The translations under genes were made by a program, and so were the position numbers. Of a DNA stretch of 64,000 bases, positions 53,778 through 63,692 are shown in pieces (the first letter of the stretch is position 1; each line of letters starts with the position of its first letter). Source of the DNA: Haloarcula mannanilytica. GTDB taxonomy: Archaea > Halobacteriota > Halobacteria > Halobacteriales > Haloarculaceae. Below the pieces are notes generated by a model. It did not search any database, had not been told where the DNA came from, and saw only the letters and a list, made by a program, of their open reading frames with translations. Location: positions 1 through 64,000 of the forward strand of contig NZ_BIXZ01000011.1 of the NCBI RefSeq assembly GCF_005406125.1. Direction: 5' to 3'.

Positions 53778-54068
53778 CCGGCCGTCGTCGTTGGGCTCTC
53801 GTGCAGGCGGACAGACCGAGATACTGGAGTCGTCTAAATGCTGCTCACGGACTCGTGGTGAAAGGTCCCCGACTACATCGGAATGGGCTATCGCGAGGGC
53901 GAACAGAGCTATTTCTGGCTGGCCCGAGACAAGCCACCGCGGCGGTACCGCCGTCGGCGTTCACTGGAGCGGTATGACGGCATATCTCAGGTATTCGGTA
54001 CCTGGATAGCGCGTTCGTGGCGCCGACACAGAAACCTTTGTGATAGCTGGGATGGAACTGTCCACAAG

Positions 54069-54293
54069 ATGCCTGACGAAACGTTCACCACCGTACTCTG
54101 TCGGTTCCGTCGTCACTTCCGACTGCTGTTTATGGTATCAGTGCTGTCGTTGCTCATCCTCGGGACCGCTCTGACGGCCATCGAGAGCGGGTCTAGCACG
54201 TACGTTATCACTGTTGTCCAGATCGTCACGTTTCTCGTACTCGGGTCGCTCTCGTTCGGGCTGATGGTCCTCTGTGCGCGAAGTAACGAGTGA
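54069..54293 (+). CDS. Small two-helix membrane protein, unknown function
   Basis: A 74-residue protein with a basic N-terminus (CRFRRHFR) and two hydrophobic helices (about residues 19-37 and 46-68). The frame continues 62 codons upstream but that part is Arg-rich and has no coding character, so ATG 54069 is used. Family unknown. It resembles the other tiny membrane proteins at 3-197 and 60527 only in size and layout. Confidence 0.5.
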   Translation: MPDETFTTVLCRFRRHFRLLFMVSVLSLLILGTALTAIESGSSTYVITVVQIVTFLVLGSLSFGLMVLCARSNE

Positions 54294-54422
54294 GCGAGCG
54301 AAATCGAGAGATCATGGAACTCACCACGAGCGTACCTCTTGAGGGTCTGTCGTGTCACTGCTATATGCAATCTAGGAGAAAGTTATATATGTACCGATTG
54401 TAACAGATAGTCCGTGGGAAAC

Positions 54423-56210
54423 ATGGTCAATAATAGTCCATTGAATAGGCGGAAATTTATCGGGGCGAGCGGCGGAGCACTGGCGACGGCACTGGCTGGT
54501 TGTATGGGTGGCGACAGTGGGGGTGGCGGGGAGGCCCCCTCTCAGTTCGTCACAGCTTTCGAGGGCGGCCGTCCGCCGACAGAGGTACACTTCAATCCGT
54601 GGAATCCAGCGAACTACGCCCAGACATACAGCATCTACTGGCTCCAGGGAACGGTTGTCGCACACGGCGACGGCTCAACCTCCTCGGAGTTCTTCGAGAC
54701 CCTCAGTGTCGACGGGCGGGAGGTGACCATCGAGTTCCCGACCGATTGGACATACTGGAACGGGAACGACATCACGGCCGAGGACTACTACGTCGAAGCG
54801 GAGATCGACCGCTACCAGGACCCTGAAGGCTCTCCGATCAAGGGCCACGAACTGGTCGACGAGTACACCGTCCGTCGGATCTACAAGGACGATATTGCAC
54901 CGACCGTCGCGAAGTTGAACGCGGGCTACGGAATGGCAGCGCCTAAGTCCGTTTTCCGGGAATATCTCGAACGGTACGAGGACGCCACTACCAAGAGCGC
55001 CCGCGAGGATGTCACGAACGACCTCCTCCAGATGACGATTCCGACCCAGGAGTTCGTCGACCAGGGTCTCGGGAGTACACTGTTTCGGATAGAGGATTTC
55101 AACTCCTCGGAGACGCTGGCGGTCAAACAGGAGGACCATCCGTGGTCCGACCGGACGAACATCGAGGAAATACGTGTCCTCCCGAACGTCGAGTCCGGGA
55201 CGCAGGTCGAGCAACTCGAAAAGAGCAACGAGCTCGACATGACCCAGTACATCACCGAAAATCAGCGGTCAGATTACCCCGACAACCTCCAGAACGTCTA
55301 CAAACTGAGTCACTACAACTGCCAGAAGTACCTGTTGAACTGGAACAACAAACATCTCGGGAACAGAGCGGTTCGACGGGCCATTATTTCTGCGATCGAC
55401 ATCCCTTCCATTGTGGATGCAGCGGCCCAGACCGGGATGCTTGCGAGTCCCACACAGGTCCAGACGGGTATTCGAGAGACCATCGAGGAGATGTATCTCG
55501 GGGAAGACTTCACTGACCAGCTCATCCAGTACCCCGTCGAAGCCGACGCGGAGACGGCACGCGGATACATGCAGGACGCCGGCTATTCGATGGACGGCGA
55601 CACCTGGGTCGGACCCGACGGCGACACCATCGTCTTCGACATTATTACGCAGTCGTCCGTTTCGCAATCCCAGCCGACGAAAGTGTTCAGTGACCAGTTG
55701 AACGATTTCGGGATGGAGACGAACATGAACGCTATCGGCCAGGACTACTACTCGAAACTACAGGAGTGGGAGTTCGATATCGCCTGGATATGGCACGTCG
55801 CGCTGCCGTTCTGGCACCCGACGGCATACTTCTCCAACAACTTCTATGGCGTTCTCGCCGGCGATCCCGACAGCGGAGAGGACACCGGGCCGACCGGCGT
55901 TCCGTTCACGACAGAAATCCCCGGTGAGGTCGGGGCAGCGGAGATCGGGAGCGACCCCGTCGAGATTAAGCCGGCGCAGTTGATGAACAATCTCGTCGGT
56001 GCGTCCTCAGAGCAAGAGACGATCGAGATGACACGAAAGCTCGTCCGGTGGTTCAACTTCGACCTCCCCTCTATCGTTCACTTACAGGAGAACCGCGGCT
56101 TCGGCGGCGATGTCGAGAACTTCGATTTCCCCGATCCGGAGGAGGCTCGTCTCGACCGGCCGAACCCTGGACCCTGGGCGCTGACGACTGGACGGATCTC
56201 GAGCAACTAA
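54423..56210 (+). CDS. Family 5 ABC substrate-binding lipoprotein (DppA/OppA class)
   Basis: A 595-residue extracellular binding protein. A Tat motif (RRKFIG, residues 9-14) and lipobox Cys27 precede a family 5 solute-binding domain (VHFNPWNPANY; WTYWNGNDITAEDYY; VRRAIISAIDIPSI). This class carries peptides, nickel or, in several archaea, oligosaccharides. It leads a five-gene importer that ends the pectin locus, so cargo such as oligogalacturonides or rhamnogalacturonides is a reasonable inference. ATG 54423 is used over the GTG at 54414. A TTATATAT stretch at about 54382-54389 is the likely TATA box, giving a short leader. Confidence 0.88.
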   Translation: MVNNSPLNRRKFIGASGGALATALAGCMGGDSGGGGEAPSQFVTAFEGGRPPTEVHFNPWNPANYAQTYSIYWLQGTVVAHGDGSTSSEFFETLSVDGREVTIEFPTDWTYWNGNDITAEDYYVEAEIDRYQDPEGSPIKGHELVDEYTVRRIYKDDIAPTVAKLNAGYGMAAPKSVFREYLERYEDATTKSAREDVTNDLLQMTIPTQEFVDQGLGSTLFRIEDFNSSETLAVKQEDHPWSDRTNIEEIRVLPNVESGTQVEQLEKSNELDMTQYITENQRSDYPDNLQNVYKLSHYNCQKYLLNWNNKHLGNRAVRRAIISAIDIPSIVDAAAQTGMLASPTQVQTGIRETIEEMYLGEDFTDQLIQYPVEADAETARGYMQDAGYSMDGDTWVGPDGDTIVFDIITQSSVSQSQPTKVFSDQLNDFGMETNMNAIGQDYYSKLQEWEFDIAWIWHVALPFWHPTAYFSNNFYGVLAGDPDSGEDTGPTGVPFTTEIPGEVGAAEIGSDPVEIKPAQLMNNLVGASSEQETIEMTRKLVRWFNFDLPSIVHLQENRGFGGDVENFDFPDPEEARLDRPNPGPWALTTGRISSN

Positions 56211-56264
56211 CACCGCCTGAAACGATGCAAGCCAACGCCCCCAGACCCATGCCAGAGGAGACCC

Positions 56265-57284
56265 ATGAGCGGTAATTACTTCGTGAAACGCGTCGGACAG
56301 GCGGTGTTGACGTTTTTCGCGACGGTGACGCTCACGTTTGTCCTGTACCAGATGATGCCGGGCGGGCCGGCCGAGGCACTCCGAAACGTCATCCTCCAAC
56401 AGCAGATGGGGTCGGGAAACACGATTGATCCGGCCCGGATCGAACAGCTGGTCGCTCAGTACACGAATCTGGAGAGTGACGCACCGATATACGTCCAGTA
56501 TTACCAGTACATGAGCAGCGTCTTCCTCGAACAGGACCTCGGCGAGTCGCTCTATGAAAACACCGCCGTGACGACGCTCTTGGCCGACCGGATCCCGTGG
56601 TCGATGCTCATCAGCGTCTACGCGATGGTGATCGGATACACCGGGAGTATCGTCCTCGGCGCGGTGATGGCCTTCAAGGAGAAATCCCGGTTCGACTCGG
56701 TGTCGTCGGTCGTCGTCATCGGCCTGAACTCCACGCCGTACTACGTCGCTGGTATCCTGTTCATCTTCTTTTTCAGCATCCGAAACGAGTTCTTTCCGAC
56801 GGGCGGCCGGGTCGGACTCGGCGTCGAAGCGGGATTCAACGTTGCGTTCATGCAGAGCATCGCCCACCACGCTGCGCTCCCGATACTCTCGATGAGCGTA
56901 CTCGGCCTCGGCGCTGCGCTGACGATGCGTGGCAACTCTGTCCGCGTCCTCGGAGAGGACTATCTCCGGGTCGCTGAACTCCGGGGGCTCCGAAATTCCC
57001 GGATCGCAACGCAGTACGTGGGACGGAACGCCGTGTTGCCGATGTATACGCAGTTCATGATCGGTATCGCCGGGGTTCTCAGCAGTTCCGTCATCGTCGA
57101 GCAGATCTTTTCCTACCCCGGCGTGGGGATGCTGGTCTACGAGGCGATACAGGTCAGAAACTACCCCGTCCTCATGGGGTCGCTCATCGTGTTCACGCTC
57201 GTGACAGTTGTGGCGATCCTCATCGCGGACCTCACTTACGGGTTCATCGATCCACGAATCTCGGCCGGAGGGGACAATGAGTAA
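56265..57284 (+). CDS. ABC transporter permease, DppB class
   Basis: A 339-residue permease with six hydrophobic helices and the DppB-type start (YFVKRVGQAVLTFFATVTLT, with PGGPAEA next) and EAA region (RVAELRGLRNSRIATQYVGR). It overlaps the DppC-type gene by eight bases, so both are made together. Confidence 0.92.
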   Translation: MSGNYFVKRVGQAVLTFFATVTLTFVLYQMMPGGPAEALRNVILQQQMGSGNTIDPARIEQLVAQYTNLESDAPIYVQYYQYMSSVFLEQDLGESLYENTAVTTLLADRIPWSMLISVYAMVIGYTGSIVLGAVMAFKEKSRFDSVSSVVVIGLNSTPYYVAGILFIFFFSIRNEFFPTGGRVGLGVEAGFNVAFMQSIAHHAALPILSMSVLGLGAALTMRGNSVRVLGEDYLRVAELRGLRNSRIATQYVGRNAVLPMYTQFMIGIAGVLSSSVIVEQIFSYPGVGMLVYEAIQVRNYPVLMGSLIVFTLVTVVAILIADLTYGFIDPRISAGGDNE

Positions 57285-58263
57285 CGATCAGGAGGGGCTA
57301 GAAACGCTTTTCGACGCAGACATCGACCGGGAACCGGTCCCGCGGTCCCAGCGGCTCAAACGGCAGTTCGACCTCTACGTCGCTGCCCCCTGCCGGGTAG
57401 CGATGACTGACTGGCGCGCTCTCGTCGGGACCGTGATTGTTGCCGTATTCTTCCTGATGGGGACGCTCGGTGTCTGGCTCGTCGATAAACCATCAAGCGG
57501 GGACGCCCCCGTACTCGAACCACCGTTCCAGAACTTCGACTACATTCTCGGGACGGACACCTTCGGACAGCCGATCGGGGCGCAACTCATTCACGCGACA
57601 CCGGACATGTTCAAGATGGTCATTGCCGGGGCTGTCGTGAGCGTCGGTTTCGCGGCACTGGTCGGGGTTGTCTCGGGGTTCCTCCGCGGAACGACGGTCG
57701 ACACCACGTTGATGTCGATAACGGACATCATTATCACGATTCCCGGCCTCCCGCTTGTCATCGTCCTCGTGGCGATCTTCCAGCCCGAAAGCCCCTATGT
57801 GATCGGCGTCTTGCTCGGCCTCGACAACTGGCCCGGATTAGCCAGAACGGTGCGCTCACAAGTACTCAGCATCCGGGAGGAGTCCTACGTCGAGGCATCA
57901 CAGATCATGGGTCTCTCGACGGGAACGATTCTCCGGCGGGACGTACTCGCACAACTCATGCCATACATAACGGTGAACTCGGCGCTGGCGTCCAGACGCA
58001 TCATCTTCGAGTCCGTCGGGCTGTACTTCCTCGGGATCCTCCCGTTCACGACGTTCAACTGGGGCGTCATGATGAACATCGCATACGAGGGGAACGCGTT
58101 GAACCGACCGGACATGTACCACTTCCTCACGTTCCCGTTACTGACGATCTTCCTGATGTCGTTCGGGCTCGTGTTGTTCTCACAGGGAATGGACAGCGTG
58201 TTCAACGTCAGACTCAGAGCGCGCCACGCGTCGACGATAGATGACGACGGGGGCCACGAATGA
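57277..58263 (+). CDS. ABC transporter permease, DppC class
   Basis: A 328-residue permease. It has the family's cytoplasmic N-terminal leader, the LGTDTFGQ motif after the first helix (YILGTDTFGQPIGAQLIH) and an EAA region (REESYVEASQIMGLSTGTIL). ATG 57277 overlaps the end of the DppB-type gene and fixes the start. It forms the channel with the preceding gene product. Confidence 0.92.
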   Translation: MSNDQEGLETLFDADIDREPVPRSQRLKRQFDLYVAAPCRVAMTDWRALVGTVIVAVFFLMGTLGVWLVDKPSSGDAPVLEPPFQNFDYILGTDTFGQPIGAQLIHATPDMFKMVIAGAVVSVGFAALVGVVSGFLRGTTVDTTLMSITDIIITIPGLPLVIVLVAIFQPESPYVIGVLLGLDNWPGLARTVRSQVLSIREESYVEASQIMGLSTGTILRRDVLAQLMPYITVNSALASRRIIFESVGLYFLGILPFTTFNWGVMMNIAYEGNALNRPDMYHFLTFPLLTIFLMSFGLVLFSQGMDSVFNVRLRARHASTIDDDGGHE

Positions 58264-58335
58264 TGCGCCGAGAAGTAGCCGACCCCGAGGATAGGACTAC
58301 GGAACTGACTGCTGTTCACTACGATAGTACGACCA

Positions 58336-59394
58336 ATGAGTAACACAGAGACGATCTTCGAGGTGCGAGACCTCAACGTCACGTTTCAGATGAACCGCGG
58401 GCAGTCACGCGTCGTGCGTGACGCCGACATCGATGTCGCTCGTAACGAAACCCTCGGCATCATCGGTGAAAGCGGGAGTGGCAAGTCCATGCTCGCCTCG
58501 TCATTTCTCAACGCCGTCGTCGAACCCGGTGTCACGACCGGCGAAGTCACCTTCTATCCGGAAGACGGGAACCCAGTCTCCGTCCTGGATCTGTCCGACT
58601 CCGAACTGAATCGGTTCCGCTGGGAAGCGGTAGCGATGGTGTTCCAGGGAGCGATGAGTTCGTTCAACCCGGTCACGAAGATCCGAACGCATTTCAGGGA
58701 GACGCTGCAGGACCACAACCGGGACATTCCCGCCGGGATGGACCGCGCAAGAGACCTCTTGGAGAGCGTCTATCTCGACCCGGAGCGAATTCTCGACTCG
58801 TATGCACACGAACTCTCCGGCGGGATGAAACAGCGCGCACTCATCGCATTGAGTCTGGTTCTCGAACCAGATGTCCTCGTCCTCGATGAGCCGACAGCAG
58901 CGCTGGACCTGCTGATGCAGCGGTCTATCGTCACGCTCCTGCGTGAACTGCAGGCGGAGTACGATCTGACGCTCGTGTTCATCACGCACGACCTGCCGTT
59001 GCTGACCAAGCTTGCCGACCGAATCGCTGTCATGTATGCGTTCAACATCGTCGAGATCGGGACGACAGACGATCTACTGTATAACGCGTCGCATCCGTAC
59101 ACGCGTGCACTCCTCGATACGACACCGGATCTGAACGTGCCCGTCGACGAAATGGACATCATCGAAGGCAGCAAACCGGATCCGGTCGACCAGATACCGG
59201 GTTGTTCGTACCACCCTCGGTGTCCACTGGCCGACGACCACTGTCGGTCAGAAGAGCCGGCGATGATGACCGTACGCAACACTCAAGAATCAGCCTGTTT
59301 CTACTATAACCAGGCCGCAGACGCAGTGCCGATCAGTGCGGCACCCAGTCACAGTCCGACAACCGACACCGCAACTGACGGAGGTGACCGTTGA
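58336..59394 (+). CDS. ABC transporter ATPase, DppD class
   Basis: A 352-residue ATPase with Walker A (GESGSGKS), signature [14 protein letters not shown], Walker B LVLDEPTAALD and the C-terminal cysteine-rich extension of this class (CSYHPRCPLADDHCRSEEPAMM), which in relatives binds an iron-sulfur cluster. It is the first of two ATPases; its TGA overlaps the ATG of the second. Confidence 0.92.
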   Translation: MSNTETIFEVRDLNVTFQMNRGQSRVVRDADIDVARNETLGIIGESGSGKSMLASSFLNAVVEPGVTTGEVTFYPEDGNPVSVLDLSDSELNRFRWEAVAMVFQGAMSSFNPVTKIRTHFRETLQDHNRDIPAGMDRARDLLESVYLDPERILDSYAHELSGGMKQRALIALSLVLEPDVLVLDEPTAALDLLMQRSIVTLLRELQAEYDLTLVFITHDLPLLTKLADRIAVMYAFNIVEIGTTDDLLYNASHPYTRALLDTTPDLNVPVDEMDIIEGSKPDPVDQIPGCSYHPRCPLADDHCRSEEPAMMTVRNTQESACFYYNQAADAVPISAAPSHSPTTDTATDGGDR

Positions 59395-60464
59395 TGGGGG
59401 CCTCGGATCCGATGCTCTCGATGGACGGCGTCTCCGTGGAGTTTACGAACGGCGGTGGGCCACTGGATATCTTCGGCGAATCCGAGACGGTGAGAGCAGT
59501 CAGCGACGTGTCCCTTGATCTCGGTGAACAGGAGACACTCACACTCATCGGCGAGAGCGGGTGCGGGAAATCGACACTGGGGAAGACGGCAATTGGTGCC
59601 CAAAAGCCAACGAGCGGCACAGTTCGCTATCGCGGCCAGGATATCTGGAAGGCGAAACGAAACGCCGGTGATGTGTCGATATCCTTCGACGAGATCCGAC
59701 ACTCCCTCCAGATAATTCATCAAGACCCCGGCAGTGCGCTCAATCCGAACCAGCGGATACTCACGTCGCTGATGCTCCCACTGAAAAAGTGGTATCCCGA
59801 CCTCGGCCGCGAGGAACGAGAGGAGCGCATCCACACGCTGTTCGAGCGAGTGGGGATGTCACCGCCCGGCGATTATCTGAACCGGTACCCACACCAGTTG
59901 AGTGGCGGCGAAACCCAGCGTGCGGTCCTCGTTCGTGCGCTGTTGCTGAACCCGGACCTCATCCTCGCCGATGAGGCTATCAGTGCGCTTGACGTGTCCT
60001 TGCGCGTCGAGATGATGGACCTCATGCTCGAACTACAGGACATCTTCCAGACCTCGTATCTGTTCATTTCCCACGATCTCTCGAACGCTCGCTACATCGC
60101 AGAAAAGTCCGGCGGTCGCATCGCCGTGATGTACCTCGGCGAGATTGTCGAGATCGGAACCGTCGAGGAAATCGTCGAAAACCCACAGCATCCCTACACG
60201 AAGGCACTGCAGTGGGCAACGGCGAATCTCTACGAGGACGACGCCGAAGCGGAGTTCCCGCTGCGCAAAATTGACGTGCCTGACCCGACAGACCTCCCAG
60301 CAGGCTGTCACTTCCATCCTCGGTGTCCGAAGGCCCGGGAAGTCTGTCGGCAGCAACATCCAGAACGCGTCCACGCTAACGGCGACAAAGAGAACTACGC
60401 CCGCTGCTTCCGTGCTGATGAGAACCACGAGTACTGGGATAGTCCGGAAATCACGGATGAGTAG
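59394..60464 (+). CDS. ABC transporter ATPase, DppF class
   Basis: A 356-residue ATPase: Walker A GESGCGKST, signature LSGGETQRAVLVRAL, Walker B LILADEAISALDVS, and a C-terminal Cys-rich region (CHFHPRCPKAREVC). ATG 59394 overlaps the stop of the partner gene (TGATG) and is taken over the TTG at 59391. With the partner it would drive import through the DppB/DppC-type channel. Confidence 0.92.
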   Translation: MGASDPMLSMDGVSVEFTNGGGPLDIFGESETVRAVSDVSLDLGEQETLTLIGESGCGKSTLGKTAIGAQKPTSGTVRYRGQDIWKAKRNAGDVSISFDEIRHSLQIIHQDPGSALNPNQRILTSLMLPLKKWYPDLGREEREERIHTLFERVGMSPPGDYLNRYPHQLSGGETQRAVLVRALLLNPDLILADEAISALDVSLRVEMMDLMLELQDIFQTSYLFISHDLSNARYIAEKSGGRIAVMYLGEIVEIGTVEEIVENPQHPYTKALQWATANLYEDDAEAEFPLRKIDVPDPTDLPAGCHFHPRCPKAREVCRQQHPERVHANGDKENYARCFRADENHEYWDSPEITDE

Positions 60465-60526
60465 CCCATTGCCCGCTCACAGACAGCCAATCAAAACAGA
60501 GAGTCGAAATATATCACAAGAGAACA

Positions 60527-60754
60527 ATGGCAAACGCTAGCAACCAAAGCTCCGAACGGCGTCACTCGTTGAATCTCCCCGGCAGCCGGAATGTCTGGGT
60601 TTCCCTGGGCATTGCAGTCGGATTGATCTTCATCGGAATGTTCGTCACGACTGGGGTCCTGTCAGGTGTGTTCGGTCTGTGGGGGATCTCGCTCTTTGTC
60701 GTCACTGTCGCTGGTTGGGTCGCGTATCGACTCTGGTACCACTACGGTTCGTAG
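60527..60754 (+). CDS. Small membrane protein, unknown function
   Basis: A 75-residue protein with a Ser/Asn/Arg-rich N-terminus and two hydrophobic helices (about residues 24-45 and 46-66) ending in a short Tyr/His-rich tail. It follows the Dpp-type operon by 62 bases in the same direction and may be co-transcribed. No family recognised. Confidence 0.55.
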   Translation: MANASNQSSERRHSLNLPGSRNVWVSLGIAVGLIFIGMFVTTGVLSGVFGLWGISLFVVTVAGWVAYRLWYHYGS

Positions 60755-61010
60755 CGTCGGCGTTCGGTTCAGTTTCGCGGTGGGTGCTGCTGTGTGAGAG
60801 GGATTACTGCCACTTTGAGCCCGGAATAGACCGCTTTCGTAATCGAACTTCGAACTCAGTCGCTTCAATGGCTATGTTCAGGCATCCCGTTCTCACGTCG
60901 TATCGGAGGCAACCATCACGTTGGGCAGCTCAGTACACCATTCTCCGTGGGAGAATATCGTTCTATAATAATCAATTGCTGATATTAGGAGTGTGTTTTG
61001 TGACGTGGTG

Positions 61011-61649
61011 TCAAGCCTCAGTATCTTCACAGTCACAGGCCCCCTGTTCGAGGAATTCCTGCACCGTATACTGTTGGTAACAGTCTTCGCAGGTCACCGT
61101 CGCCGAGATGACGACGTTGAATTCGCCGATATCGACGACTCCGTTGCGGTCGAGTTGTTCTATCGTGTCCGTCGTCACGGCCGCAGTCCGGCTCTGCAGC
61201 GCCCCGAGTTTCTCCTGGCTCTTCGTGAGTCGTTCCTCGTCGCTCGGTGAGTCGAGTGTCGTATCGAGACAGTCCGTCAGGTGGTTGTAAACCGTCTGGT
61301 GGGAAACGAAATCCGATTCGACCTGTTCGACAGGGACGCCGTCGTGTTGCAGTTCAGTCCGGGTTTCGACTCGTGTGCCGCTGCTCACGTCATCGTCTGT
61401 GAGCAAACGATACGTGTTCTCTATCTCGCCCTCTTTGAAAGAGACGTTCGCGTCCTGGAGTGCCGCTTCGAGTACCCGCTGGTTGACAACCGTTGCGAGC
61501 GACCGTGTGCTGTACTGTTCTCCGGTTTCACCGGTCCAGTACGCGATGAGGTCCTCGTCAAGCTCGGAGAGTTCGTATGTGTCCGCTATCCGCCCGAGTT
61601 TACAATCACACGATAGGGCGGATGACGATGTGTTGTCGGAGTCTGCCAT
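61011..61649 (-). CDS. rdfA: RdfA-family protein (rod-determining factor)
   Basis: A 212-residue cytoplasmic protein. It carries the RdfA layout: a small N-terminal Cys-bearing part (CDCKLGRIADTYEL), AYWTGETGEQYSTRSLATVVNQR, ENTYRLLTDDDVSSGTR, QEKLGALQSRTAAVT and a C-terminal cysteine cluster (CEDCYQQYTVQEFLEQGACDC), probably metal-binding. RdfA is known as a factor needed for rod cells in Haloferax; paralogues with other roles exist. It is monocistronic, and a weak TATA-like CTTTTGA about 26 bases upstream suggests a leaderless message. Confidence 0.87.
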   Translation of the reverse strand: MADSDNTSSSALSCDCKLGRIADTYELSELDEDLIAYWTGETGEQYSTRSLATVVNQRVLEAALQDANVSFKEGEIENTYRLLTDDDVSSGTRVETRTELQHDGVPVEQVESDFVSHQTVYNHLTDCLDTTLDSPSDEERLTKSQEKLGALQSRTAAVTTDTIEQLDRNGVVDIGEFNVVISATVTCEDCYQQYTVQEFLEQGACDCEDTEA

Positions 61650-62010
61650 AGGGTAACCTACGACTCGGATTCAAAAGGAGTTTCGACTGCAGTCCTACTG
61701 TGTTCGTCTGTGCCTGGCGATAGCGTTTCCACCAGGGCAGACCGCTGGTGTAGTTTACACGAGTATTACTGTAAATCCCACTCATCGGTTCTGGTGACTG
61801 CGACGACCCAACAGTGGTGAGAGAGTCCATTGAAGGGATCACTAGCCTGTGTAAGACTCAATGACCGCGTATCGAACCCAATCTAGGCTAGTTCGAGTCA
61901 CATAACACCGGCTCAGACTCGGATGATAGTACTGGTCCGAGAAACAGAACGATGTTCTGTATGTATGGCTTCAGTTCCGTCGAGGATTTCAGTACTATCC
62001 CATTGAAGCG
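61650..62010. other. 361-bp intergenic region, no feature found
   Basis: It lies between the start of the RdfA gene and the 3' end of the SDR gene. Apart from the RdfA promoter element (about 61672-61678) I see no gene, repeat or palindrome that I can support. Confidence 0.4.
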
Positions 62011-62838
62011 TTAGAGTATGCTGTACCCACCATCTGCGTACAGGAGGTGTCCGGTAACGTAACTGGCTGCTTCGGAGGCCAGAAACAGGTACGATCCGGC
62101 GAGTTCGTCAGGTGTCCCCATCCGATCCATCGGAATATCGGCACTGACTTTTTGTTCGCCGATCTCTGGGATATCAGCCGATTCGAGGATGAATCCGTCA
62201 GTATTAGTCTGTTCTATCTCCGGATTGTCCGTGCCGAACGTCGTTTCGATGACGCCCGGTGCAACGGCGTTGACCCGAATGTCGTGCTTGGCAAGTTCGA
62301 GCGCCCCGACGCGGGTGATCATCATAACTGCGCCTTTTGAGGCGTCGTACATCGTGTGGCCGACCTGTGCGTATTCGGAACTGATCGACGCCGTGTTGAC
62401 GATACAGCCCGGATCGTCCCTTGCTAGCATCTGTCTGGCCGCCGCCCGACAGCCGGCGAACACGCCGCGAACGTTGATAGCGAACACCTGGTCGAACGCC
62501 GCTGTCCCGGTTTCTATGAGCGACGCCTCGCGGTAGATACCGGCGTTGTTGACCATCACATCGACACCACCGAACTCCCGACTGGCTTCAACGACCGCTG
62601 CCACGTCGTCCGGATCGGAAACATCTGTTTCGACGAAGATGGCACGGCCGCCGTTGTCCTCGATGAGTTCGTGCGTCGGTGTCGACTCCGCCCCGTCTAC
62701 GGGATGTTCGCGGATATCCGCGATGAGGACGGTCGCACCAGCATCGCCGAATCGGCGGGCCACTGCCCGGCCGATCCCCGAGGCGCCGCCTGTCACGACA
62801 ACGGTTTCTCCGGAGAAGTCGTACTGTAACTCTCCCAT
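62011..62838 (-). CDS. SDR oxidoreductase (3-oxoacyl-reductase-like)
   Basis: A 275-residue classical short-chain dehydrogenase: TGGASGIGRA nucleotide loop, NNAG, catalytic ISSEY region and YDASK motif (M-YDASKGAV), and a C-terminal LYADGGYS. Substrate unknown. ATG 62838 is preferred over 62862; an upstream CATTAAG is 27 bases before it (leaderless). It sits 92 bases downstream of the convergent-direction IclR gene's end and is read the same way, so it may belong to that regulator's set. Confidence 0.85.
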   Translation of the reverse strand: MGELQYDFSGETVVVTGGASGIGRAVARRFGDAGATVLIADIREHPVDGAESTPTHELIEDNGGRAIFVETDVSDPDDVAAVVEASREFGGVDVMVNNAGIYREASLIETGTAAFDQVFAINVRGVFAGCRAAARQMLARDDPGCIVNTASISSEYAQVGHTMYDASKGAVMMITRVGALELAKHDIRVNAVAPGVIETTFGTDNPEIEQTNTDGFILESADIPEIGEQKVSADIPMDRMGTPDELAGSYLFLASEAASYVTGHLLYADGGYSIL

Positions 62839-62930
62839 AGGTGAGTTGTCGTGACGACCCACTTAATGGTTGGCTCGTCTGCACGACCACAGTGGACTGG
62901 GCGGTCAGAGCCGCGTCACACAGAAACCAG

Positions 62931-63692
62931 TCACGAGTAGTTGTGTTCGAGCTCGATGACGTTCGCTACCCCTAGCACGTCGGCGGGGAGTTCGTCGTGG
63001 AGCCGGTTTTCACTGATCCGGTGGACTGGACAGGCGACACTGATCGCCCCGATACTCCTGTCCGCTCGATCCGTGATAGGCGCAGAAACACAGCAGAGTC
63101 CAGCCAGACGCTCTTCGTCATCAATAGCGTACTGCTGTTTCCGAATCCGATCGAGTTCCTCAAACAGTGTGTCACGGTCCGTTATCGTCTGTCGCGTCAT
63201 CTCCGGGAGCCCGTGAGTGTCGAGTATTTCGGCGACTTCGTCGCGGGGTCGGAAGGCGAGAATCGCCTTTCCGAGGGCCGTACAGTGGAGGTAGACCTGT
63301 TTCCCTGCGTATGTATCCAGATCCACGGCGTTTTCGCCGCGGGCCTGGTAGAGATAGATGCCCCGCCCGCTCTTTTCGACGAGTAAGTTCGCCAACTCAC
63401 CTGTTTCTTCAGCGAGGTTCTCGACTTCGGGACGGGCCGTTTGGTAGATAGCCGTTCGGTTTCTAGCGTACGCGCCGAGTCCCAGGAAGGACAGACCGAC
63501 CTGATACTCGTCGCCGTCCTTGACTAGATACCCTCTGTTTACCAGTGTGTTCAGGTGGTTGTGGACCGCACTTTTGCCGATATCGACACATTCAGCGATT
63601 TCGGAGACGCCCGCGCCGTCACGCTCCTGGATGATCTCGACGATTTCAAGTGCTCTATCGACTGTCCGAACTGGGTGTTTCGGCTCTTCCAT
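62931..63692 (-). CDS. IclR-family transcriptional regulator (second copy)
   Basis: A 253-residue regulator with winged helix (VSEIAECVDIGKSAVHNHLNTL, residues about 29-50) and a C-terminal effector domain (LHCTALGKAILAFRP; LAGLCCVSAPITDRADRSIGAISVACPVHRI). The arrangement parallels the IclR at 40434. It starts with ATG 63692; a TGTATAATA box about 25 bases upstream (63714-63722) implies a leaderless message. The likely targets are the adjacent SDR and possibly genes beyond the window. Confidence 0.9.
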   Translation of the reverse strand: MEEPKHPVRTVDRALEIVEIIQERDGAGVSEIAECVDIGKSAVHNHLNTLVNRGYLVKDGDEYQVGLSFLGLGAYARNRTAIYQTARPEVENLAEETGELANLLVEKSGRGIYLYQARGENAVDLDTYAGKQVYLHCTALGKAILAFRPRDEVAEILDTHGLPEMTRQTITDRDTLFEELDRIRKQQYAIDDEERLAGLCCVSAPITDRADRSIGAISVACPVHRISENRLHDELPADVLGVANVIELEHNYS

